Part shown: positions 57,301-64,000 of the stretch, piece after piece | Position numbering within the stretch: the first letter of the stretch is position 1 | How the letters are laid out: every line of letters starts with the position of its first letter | Assembly (NCBI RefSeq): GCF_012489685.1 | Contig: NC_080045.1 | Span: forward strand, 6,825,001 to 6,889,000 | Reading direction: 5' to 3' | DNA: 64,000 nucleotides | Source: Lotus japonicus | Lineage: Eukaryota > Streptophyta > Magnoliopsida > Fabales > Fabaceae | Program-made: the position numbers and the translations under genes | The notes under the pieces: model-generated | What the model saw: the letters and a program-made list of their open reading frames with translations, nothing else | The model's database searches: none | Told to the model about the DNA's origin: nothing

Positions 57301-58312
57301 TTTCTTGTTTCTTCTGATCATCTTGCTCGATCAATATGAACTCTTGAACACGAGCGCGAAGATCCATCATATCCTTCGCCGGTCGCCTTGTTAAGTCTCT
57401 ATTCAAATCTCCCGCCCGAAGGCCATTTTTGAATGACGCCAAGCAGACATCCGGATTTTCCTCCTCCAATTGCACCGCCATCTTGCTGAAGCGTGCCATG
57501 TAGGTTTTTAATTTCTCACCTGGTTGCTGATGTATACTGATAAGATCAAACATTGTTGCCTTTGTGGTTTTATTGGCGGAGAATTGAGTCAGAAATTTCG
57601 TGGACAGATTAGTGAAATTATCAATGGAGAAGGGCGGTTGTCGAATGAACCACTGCATCGCCATGCCTTTGAACGTGGAGGGCAATAATCGGCATTTTAC
57701 CGCATCCGTCGCCCCGCCGATCACCATTTTGGTATTGAAATATCTAAGGTGCTCCATAGGATCAGATTCGCCCGAAAAGGCGTCTAATGCCATGGTTTGC
57801 AGGTGCTTTGGGATGTCCACCCTAGTGATGGCTGGAACAAAAGGTTGAAATTCAACTACATCCTCCGCCTCCAGGCGTTGTTCTTGCTTAAAATCCTGCC
57901 GCTGAGTAAGATACTCAACTTGGGCTTGTAACTGCTCGTTTTGGGACTGCACCTTCTGCAAGGTATCTAACATTTGTTGCAAAGCCGCAGGCGTGATACC
58001 TGTCACTGCCTCTTGCGCTCTCCGTGGAGCAGTGGTTTTAAGATCTTCCAAATTCACGTAGTTAGGCGGCGTTGAACGCCGCCGCACACCTGGATCTGAT
58101 TTAGCGATCAGATCTGAAGGTCTTCCCGGAGCTGCATTCACCAATGACGCTGGCGACGGTGCCACTGAGTGGACCCCCTCCGAGGAAGCTTCCTGCTCTT
58201 GCTCGTCCAGTACGGGACGGTTGGTGTTCCGTCCGCCGCCGCGACCGCCGTGTCGACCACCACCGCGCCGGCGATGATCGCGTCGACCCACGCCGCATGA
58301 ACGAGTCTCCAT
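54368..58312 (-). CDS. Gypsy gag-protease-RT-RNase H (1314 aa up to a stop)
   Basis: ATG at 58312. Arg/Gly-rich start, gag domain at about 170-330 (LRYFNTKMVIGGATDAVKCR, LKTYMARFSKMAVQLEEENP), zinc knuckle CEYHKALGHTTDNC near 447, protease FLDQGSSADII near 590, RT with FMDAYSGYNQI near 905 and YVDD near 970, RNase H starting LSVDGSSNNTGSGAG near 1244. The frame ends in TAG right after FIKGDS, inside RNase H, where related elements usually have Gln. With the next segment the frame would span 1816 codons. The coding region is otherwise free of damage. Confidence 0.92.
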   Translation of the reverse strand: METRSCGVGRRDHRRRGGGRHGGRGGGRNTNRPVLDEQEQEASSEGVHSVAPSPASLVNAAPGRPSDLIAKSDPGVRRRSTPPNYVNLEDLKTTAPRRAQEAVTGITPAALQQMLDTLQKVQSQNEQLQAQVEYLTQRQDFKQEQRLEAEDVVEFQPFVPAITRVDIPKHLQTMALDAFSGESDPMEHLRYFNTKMVIGGATDAVKCRLLPSTFKGMAMQWFIRQPPFSIDNFTNLSTKFLTQFSANKTTKATMFDLISIHQQPGEKLKTYMARFSKMAVQLEEENPDVCLASFKNGLRAGDLNRDLTRRPAKDMMDLRARVQEFILIEQDDQKKQEREEGRKQSQTGGVSQEKSKAGKETRVAQTPRVPRPGPYQNSKPGFQNTWHRNSQGPTAAITGQQGASPTPVPLTKLNAPLSTILRAVGQTNVVQYPPPPRRPPANVDTNRWCEYHKALGHTTDNCWNLRREIDRLIKAGHLANFVKDTAAPEVAKITQGDKGKGKEIVEELGDPVGECSSIAGGFGGGAISSKARKRYVAAVHSVQESNEGECWVNHSPIIFTPQDFAHVIPHDNDPIVVTIRVNNYVTKKVFLDQGSSADIIYGDAFDRLGLKESDLKPYKGTLVGFTGDRVSVRGYVEIPTAFGEGEFVKKFQVKYLVLACRANYNVLLGRDTLNKVCAVISTAHLTVKYPACNGKVGILRVDQNAARECYLRSVALYGRKAAKESHRITEIFPQEGFSLDPRDDADDFRPQPLEETKQVQVKDKLLKIGSSLTAEQEERLITLLGDNLDLFAWTINDVPGIDPKVITHKLAIRPGATPVIQPRRRMSEEKNKAVQLETEKLVKARFIREVQYPTWLANVVMVKKANGKWRICTDYTSLNKMCPKDSYPLPNVDKLVDGASGNELLSLMDAYSGYNQIMMHPSDEESTAFMTNQANYCYKTMPFGLKNAGATYQRLMDKIFSKQVGRNMEVYVDDMIVKSARASDHGGDLKEAFTQLRTYQMKLNPEKCSFGIQGGKFLGFMLTSRGIEVNPDKGRAILEMKSPTSVKEVQRLTGRMAALSRFLPMAGDKAAPFFTCLKKNSKFQWTEECEQAFTKLKETLATLPVLSKPTPGVPLVLYLAVTDKAVSTVLLQEEGKKQKVIYFVSHTLQGAELRYQKIEKAALAILKTARRLRPYFQSFQVKVKTDVPLRQVLQKPDLSGRLVSWSVELSEYDIQYEPRGQVTIQSLIDFVAELTPTEGEKTQGEWVLSVDGSSNNTGSGAGITIESPDKMIIEQSLKFEFKASNNQSEYEALIAGLRLAIELGVQKLFIKGDS

Positions 58313-58356
58313 GGCTCGTAATTCCTCCTTCTGTCACCGGAAGAGTTAAGTCAGAG

Positions 58357-58372
58357 CCACAGACGGCGCCAA
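58357..58372 (-). other. Gypsy primer-binding site
   Basis: TTGGCGCCGTCTGTGG on the minus strand, directly after the 5' LTR. TGGCGCC is the usual start of primer-binding sites in plant Tat/Athila-type gypsy elements. Confidence 0.85.
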
Positions 58373-58750
58373 TGTTCTGTACTAGGGCAAGCTTACGTAA
58401 AAGAATGACAGAAAGTAAACCCTAGCAGAGCACTAAAATAGCAAAACTACCATAAAAGGAATATTCTCATTAATGCTGAAAAAGTTGGTTTCGTACAAGT
58501 GGATGACCTCCCCTTTTATAGAGGGGGTGGTCCTGATATGGATCTTTCCTATATTTGGGCCTGACAATCAGGGCCCAAATCCCTGTACATATAAGACAAA
58601 TCCAAAGGAATCTTCCAGCTGGCCTGTGGGTCCATCATCTAAGGGAGGGCAATGAAGCTCGTTGTGTCGCACTTCCCGCCATGGCTATCTTCAATGGTTT
58701 ATTGTTTATTTTGGGCGGGACATAATCTTCTTTATGTCCCGCCCAGTCCA
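58373..58750 (-). repeat. Gypsy 5' LTR
   Basis: Identical in length to the 3' LTR. The three differences from it are A/G in GCTRAAAAAG, A/C in GGTCMTGATA and T/C in GCTGGCYTGTGG. The TATA box and end hairpin (58713-58745) are conserved in both. Confidence 0.95.
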
Positions 58751-59789
58751 GATAGGTAGGCGATATGTTAGAGTTTCTGTAAGTAACCAAATGTCTCAAA
58801 AGCATGCTCTGAGACGTGATAGTAACTCGAGTTCAAGTGTTCAACTCACGTGAACTTCTATATTCATATAAAAAAAAAACCTAACCTGTACATGTAGTGG
58901 TAGATTTAATAGATTCTTAGTTGGCATCAATTATTTATCCATTTGTTTTTTAATATAATGTCTATTGGGTTCTGTGAAGCATAACTTTTGAGAAAGGAAA
59001 TAGATTGTGATTTTGAAGGAAGAATAAGAGTAAGAAAGGATAAGGAAATGAACGAAAAAGGAGAAGAATAAGGGGTAAGACCGTAATGAAGAGTAGAAGT
59101 AGCTAGTCGCAATCGTTGAAAAGAGGAAAGGTGAAGATTCACGATTCATGTGACAAGTCTAACAAACTCTGCTTCGCGTGATCTAAACTTCACTTTGTGT
59201 TATGTTTTGAAAATAGAGTAATGGGCTCGCTCCCATCTAATCAAACTAATTCAATTTCTTGCACCATTACTTATTCAATCATTTGCTGAATTTTTTAAAT
59301 TAAATTTGCTTTCCGGATAAAATAATAATAGTAAGGTCGATCAATAGACTAATCAAATCCTCATGCATTGTTTTCTAACATGTTGTATAGTAGGATTTAG
59401 TTCTTTGTGGTTTGGGTTGTTTTTCTTTCGTCATGTTTGTTTCAGTGGTGTTGTTAGGGTTATTTTAGTTAGATTTGAGTTTTTATGTCTTATTGGTTAG
59501 GTTTTTTGCTTAGGGAATTTCAAAGGCACATTTAGGGGATGCTATACTCTTTTTCCTTCTCTAGGGTTTTTCCCTTTGGATTTTCCTATGAAGGTTTTAA
59601 CGAGGCACGTGTCCTAGGTGTGGCCTTTAGGGTAGTTTTGTTTGGTTGGGTTTGTTGGTTATGTCATACTCGTGAGATGGTTATTCTCATGAAATGTTAT
59701 TCAATATCTTTTGCTTTAAAAAAAAGATAATATAAAGTATGATAATATTATATCTTGTCGGTAATGATAGAGGATGGTTGCGGTAATTG

Positions 59790-60085
59790 AGGTGGTGGGT
59801 AGGGTGTACTGGTGGTGGTGCTGATAGCAGTAGTGGAAGAGGTGGTGGTGACGGCGGCTTTAATGGTGACGGTGGCAATAGTGGCGGAGTGGTGCGCCTA
59901 GTGGCGGCAATGACGATGGTGGGAGTGGTGGTTCAGGTGGCGGCAATGGTGGTGGTGATTGCGGCAACGGTGGTGGTAGTGGTGGTGGGCATGATGGCGA
60001 CAATGGCAGTGATAATAGTGGTGGAGGGTGGTGGTGAAGGCGGTTGCGACGATTGTGATGGCAATGCTGGAGGGTGGTGGTGATG
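59790..60085 (+). repeat. GGT/GGC-rich imperfect triplet tract
   Basis: About 300 bp of interrupted GGTGGTGG, GGCGGC and GATGGTG words. It gives a glycine/valine-rich frame on one strand and a histidine-rich one on the other, both typical artefacts of triplet repeats. It is a purine-strand-skewed, low-complexity sequence. Confidence 0.8.
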
Positions 60086-60296
60086 AATTAAATCTTTTCA
60101 AAATGCTAATACGTCACAACTTATCACGTTTTATCTCACCTCGGTCTGTATATTAAATTAAATAATTTATCATTATAATGTATAAAAGTGAATTAATTGA
60201 TAAACATATATAATATAATTCACACCAAACAATAAATAAACTTATGTGTTGGTTAAAGTTATACTATCAAATCCAATATATTAACATAACATATGT

Positions 60297-60535
60297 TTAG
60301 CTCACTCTAGCCATTGCAATAGCAATTATGGCCGCATCAATTGCATTCTCAAGTTTTTGCAACTTTGCATCATCATCATATTTATTGGGCTGTTTGGGAC
60401 TTCTCTTCTACACAAAGTCAGAGAAATAGGAATTGAAGTGGCTAGAGAAAGAGCTTCAAAGCAAGAGAATCTATCACTGCAAACTGGGATTTCTATCATT
60501 ACACACATAAATGGTGGCATGCAGCATCTCTCACT
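60297..60535 (-). other. Possible 3'-terminal exon(s) of an unidentified gene
   Basis: On the minus strand a segment 60407-60297, after an acceptor-like TTGTGTAG, reads KRSPKQPNKYDDDAKLQK, then LENAIDAAIIAIAMA and stops: a plausible helical C-terminus of 36 residues. A donor-like GTGAGA at 60534 would close a preceding short exon (SLHQIDLKLQ). I recognise no family, and no further upstream exons were confirmed. It may be a gene fragment. Confidence 0.3.
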
Positions 60536-62114
60536 TGTAATTTCAAATCAATTTGATGCAAGCTTGGACAGGTAGGAGATAGAAAATATTGATTCTTTTT
60601 CTAATCTATGGGCTCTACTAGTTTGGAAGCATTTGCTGAAAAAAAAAGAAAAAAAGAAAATTTATATATAGGCAATAATTAAGGTGCGGAACTAATTAAT
60701 CAATGTGCAGTGCCTTGTCATGTAGCTTTGTCTAATTGTCTTGAAAAGAGACGAGGGAGTGCTCAGAAATCCAAGAAAAGTTAACCATATTATACAGAGC
60801 TTTCCAATTTAAAGTGGAAACTGACAACAGGTAATGTTGTGAGCAAAAGCCTCATTGGACTGAGTTGTGTTTTTATTCTCTTCCTCTATATATTCTCCAA
60901 ATTATTTTTTGTCATATTCTGCAAATTATATGAGGCTCTAAAGTCGGCACGAGCACTTCAATTCTTTTATTTTAAAAAAGAATCTCATGAACTTCTTGAA
61001 GACTTATTTTTATAGACTTTCCTTAATCTGAAAAAAATGGAAATCATATAATTAAGAGAAATATATTAAAAATCTTATCGGTGAATCGGTAAAGGGACTG
61101 ATTTATAATTCAATGTTTCAATCATAGGTACATATTGAATAATTTATTAATATAGAATGTGAATAAACAAATTCAAATTAAATTAATATTAAATTAGTCT
61201 TTTATATGTTTTATAACATAAAAAGGAATAATAAAAAGATATACTATGTACATGGGTTTATTTGATATTAACTTTGTATATATATATAATTGTGAAAGAA
61301 ATCTTTTAGGTTACGTAATATATGGTGTCGATAACCTAATATTTTAATATACTCGTTTTGGACACGGAGAGAGTCGACTCTAGATATTCCTGCAAATCTT
61401 GACAAAAGAAGCTAGCCAATGCTGAACGAGGAAAGCAACCTTTCAACGTTCCCGATTTGGCACTAGAGGAATTCCTGCATTGCTAAGTAAAGAAAAAAAA
61501 AATGGATGCTGCAGTGCAGTTCTCCTTGAAGTTATAAATGCCAACCTTTGCTTCCTCCAATCAAAGCTGGACCAAGCCTTGTCTCCACATGGATATATCT
61601 GTGATCACCTCCTTCGAGTTACCACTTATATCACCAACATTATTCATCTGCTGTAGTGGTCCTTTAGATTCTAGAACATTGTTTTAGAATTAAGAATTAT
61701 AAAGTGTCAATTATTGTCACCATATATTATGGAAAGATGCACAATAATCATAAATATTTTATGCAACACTACAACGTGATGTCCTATTCTATTTATAGTT
61801 GGACTCACGTATTTTATTTCCATGCATTGGAAAAGATGTATTGACAACAAAATAATACCCAGATCTTCTACTGACAGTAAATTTTTTTGGTAAGCTTTCT
61901 AGCTACTAACAGTAATATTATTTAATGGTCATAATTTTTTTTTGTTGCTTTAAGTAATATAATGGACTAAAAAGGTGTGCTCAAATGACTTATCCATGAG
62001 AGTTGTTATCATGAATCATTTGCTATTAATAAATTTCATCTTTTGTTGTAAAAAAAAAGTAATATAATGGATGAAATGTTGTACTAGCTGATTTGACGGA
62101 AAAAGAAGTTCTTA

Positions 62115-63356
62115 GAGCAACTCCAACGCTGGTTTATTAACCAGGTTGGAGGTGCTAAGAAACCGTTTCTTATTTTTTGCAGCATTGGAGTTGATCTAAG
62201 TGGCAGTTTTGGGTTCTTAACTACAGTGCAGAGTTCCTTGTGCAAGGAACTCTGCTTTTTGGTTTCTTAGCCTTAAACAAATGATATTTTCTCTCACATG
62301 CTCAACAGATTTCAGAGGGAAAATTAACAGATGAAGGAAGATGGAAAATTCACAACCTTAACAACATGAACAGAACACCAAAATAACAACTTTATTACAG
62401 AACATGGATTTTACAGAATAGAACACCAGGGTTTTTTTACAAAAAAAAAAAAACAAGAAAAAAACATAATCTTGATCTTGACTGAGAAGCTCCGATCTGC
62501 AAAGAGATGAGAGAGTTTCAATAGAAGGCTAATTGAACAGACGAAAATCAACAGAAAAAAAAATTACAACACAAACTCACCTCAGATCGCTTTGCATGTG
62601 AGGAAAGGAAACTCCTCTGCGAGATTGAAGGCCTTGAAAGCATGAAACAGGGCCGGTGGTGGCCGGATCGTGGCCTGAGGGTGGCAGGTTGGGGGTTTTA
62701 GGCCTGGAGAAGAAGAAGAGAGGGGCGGAGGTGGTGGCCCTGTTGGTCACACAAGTGCAGAAAAGAAAATGATTTGAGAAGAAAAGGAAGAAGGTGATGG
62801 CGGCAGAGAGGTGGAGAGAGGACGAGACGGTTGTTAATGTGGCCGGAGAAGAAGAGGGATGGAACGCAGGGAGGAAGAAGAAGAAGAGGGAGGAAGGAGA
62901 TGTGCGGCTAGGGTTATGGAGAGTGAGAGATGAAAAGTTGTTTTTATAGTGGGAGACCGGCTGAGCCGGTTTTTAGCCCGTTAGTGACCGGTCCAGACCG
63001 GTTTAGACCGGCTGGAACCGGTTTTCTGCCCGTTTGGTGGTATTTTGACTGGTTTTACCGGTTTTCTGACTGTTTTGGCATCAGTTTTTCAATTAAATTA
63101 TTTTTAAGTTGAAGTATTTATTTAGTATTAAATTTTAAATCTAAATTGGGTGAAAATAAATATTATAAATTTATGTTGTATGGTGGGACACGGGTGGGAC
63201 CCTTCAAATAGTAATTTAAGAAACCATGGGTTGGAGAAAAATCTACTTCAGTTTCTTAGGAGTTTCTTAAGTCTGATGTGGCAGTACGGACCCACAGGAA
63301 TAATGCTGAATAGTGTGTTAAGAAACCAAATAAGAATTTTGGGGTTGGAGTTGCTC
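62115..63356 (-). mobile_element. PIF/Harbinger-like non-autonomous element with genic cargo
   Basis: GAGCAACTCCAAC at the left end is the reverse complement of GTTGGAGTTGCTC at the right, flanked by TTA on both sides (62112-62114, 63357-63359), as for PIF/Harbinger elements. The subterminal regions repeat GGTTTCTTA/TAAGAAACC. The interior, 62460-62950, has genic composition on the minus strand: a CT-rich leader-like part, a short ATG frame (MLSRPSISQRSFLSSHAKRS) and an intron-like GTGAGTTTG...TCTTTGCAG. No transposase is encoded. A CCGGTT-rich stretch is at 62955-63062. Confidence 0.7.
62955..63062. repeat. Cluster of ACCGGTT-type words
   Basis: At least eight ACCGG/CCGGT words occur in about 100 bp (GACCGGTCCAGACCGGTTTA, GACCGGCTGGAACCGGTTTT). 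On the minus strand they precede the leader-like part of the same element, a promoter-like position. Confidence 0.75.
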
Positions 63357-63359
63357 TTA

Positions 63360-64000
63360 CCCACCCTAAACTTGAATCTTTTACAAATGTGCGCCCTAAA
63401 TTTTTGTTTTGCCCCAATTAATTCTTAAAATTTTACTGTATGTTATTGTTGAAACTTGAAATAGACCTTCCTGTTCATGGTTAGTGAAAATTTAAGAATC
63501 AATTACAATAATGTATGAAAGCTAAAAATGTTTATTCTCAACAAAGTTCAAGATAGCTGCTATATCTTTTCTTAGAAAAAATTAAAGATCTATGATTACA
63601 ACCAGTAAGTCACTTAACTAAAATAAGTTGACAAGAGGTCTGTTTAAACAACTGCTAAAGTTTAAGGATTAAGTGAAATGAAATAAAAGTTCAATGTGTC
63701 AATTTACGGAAGACAAAAAAGTTCTGTGGTTATATACTCTTAATTCCCCATTTAGAGGCGATACCTAATGCAAGTTACTGAGATGATAAGAATAGCACAA
63801 ACAAATTAGTTGATGAATCAACACAATAGAATGCATCTGTTTTCCTCTCAACGTGCTTATTTTGGGTATCTACTTTGTAATGCTTTGTTTAGAAAATGCG
63901 CACATATCCCGCGTGCGAACACTTATTTAAAGATGTACGAAAGAAATGGTAAACATCATAGTAGCAGCTCTCTCAGCATGCTCCTATAACCCTTACAGAT
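63360..64000. other. Right end of window, no gene recognised
   Basis: AT-rich sequence without a supported frame, repeat or transposon end. Confidence 0.4.

Larger units (their letters stand above)
46732..58750 (-). mobile_element. Ty3-gypsy (Tat-type) retrotransposon with antisense gene
   Basis: Two 378-bp LTRs (46732-47109 and 58373-58750) flanked by the duplication GATAG (46727-46731 and 58751-58755). Three differences between the LTRs point to a recent insertion. Order on the minus strand: LTR, primer-binding site, gag-protease-RT-RNase H-integrase (58312-52862), a gap holding a 2.45 kb solo LTR (50018-52470), an oppositely oriented two-exon gene (47790-49924), polypurine tract, LTR. Integrase last in pol defines Ty3-gypsy; the extra antisense ORF before the 3' LTR is a known feature of some Tat-lineage elements. 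Without the solo LTR the length is about 9.56 kb. Confidence 0.95.
58756..62111. other. Intergenic region right of the gypsy element
   Basis: AT-rich apart from a GGT/GGC-rich tract at 59790-60085. A possible gene end on the minus strand lies at 60297-60535. Otherwise no gene, RNA or transposon could be supported. Confidence 0.45.

Noticed and set aside
1..64000. tRNA, rRNA, known miRNA hairpins or CRISPR arrays
   Set aside because: Scanned by eye for conserved miRNA cores, tRNA boxes in cloverleaf context and regular spacers; nothing convincing beyond the SINE box A/B.

Overview
This is nuclear DNA of a flowering plant, most likely a papilionoid legume. The evidence is split genes with GT-AG introns, AT-rich intergenic DNA packed with MITEs and LTR retrotransposons, plant-only gene families (ABA receptor, BELL homeodomain, DUF295 F-box protein, NDL) and repeat types common in legumes. 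The species is inferred, not proven. No rRNA, tRNA, CRISPR or bacterial operon structure was seen.

Left part (1-26.7 kb) is gene-rich. Two MITE families lie upstream of COG4 (1054-4340, +), a subunit of the COG Golgi tethering complex. Next come a frameshifted scrap of a LONGIFOLIA/TRM gene (4736), an unrecognised five-exon gene (5870-9203, +, 508 aa), an eleven-exon NDL (NDR-like) gene (13090-17217, +, 349 aa) with a SINE in intron 1 and a MITE in intron 9, a single-exon F-box gene (18657-19796, -), an RNase H pseudogene fragment (20261-20692, -), and a four-exon ATH1-type BELL homeobox gene (21234-24845, -, 542 aa) with a short upstream ORF in its leader.

Middle (26.7-46.7 kb) is repeat-rich. 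A decayed hAT element with perfect target-site duplications is followed by a 9.56 kb nested block: a Ty1-copia element (31072-40635, -) split by two separate solo LTRs of 3.2 and 1.3 kb, each with its own 5-bp duplication. An intronless PYL2-type ABA receptor gene (43723-44283, -) is the only cellular gene here. A second copy of the hAT family lies at 46032-46597 in the opposite orientation.

Right part (46.7-64 kb) is dominated by a 12 kb Ty3-gypsy element of Tat type (46732-58750). Its LTRs differ at three positions in 378. Its gag-pol frame on the minus strand has one stop codon. Between pol and the 3' LTR it carries an intact two-exon gene on the opposite strand (47790-49924, 685 aa) with its own TATA box and a leader free of ATG codons; this is the most interesting object in the window. 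A 2.45 kb solo LTR with four tandem ~178-bp units sits between the two convergent reading frames. Beyond it are a GGT-rich tract, a possible 3' gene end on the minus strand and a 1.24 kb PIF/Harbinger-like element that seems to carry captured genic sequence.

All exon boundaries were derived by eye from reading-frame continuity and splice motifs, so they are models rather than transcript evidence.
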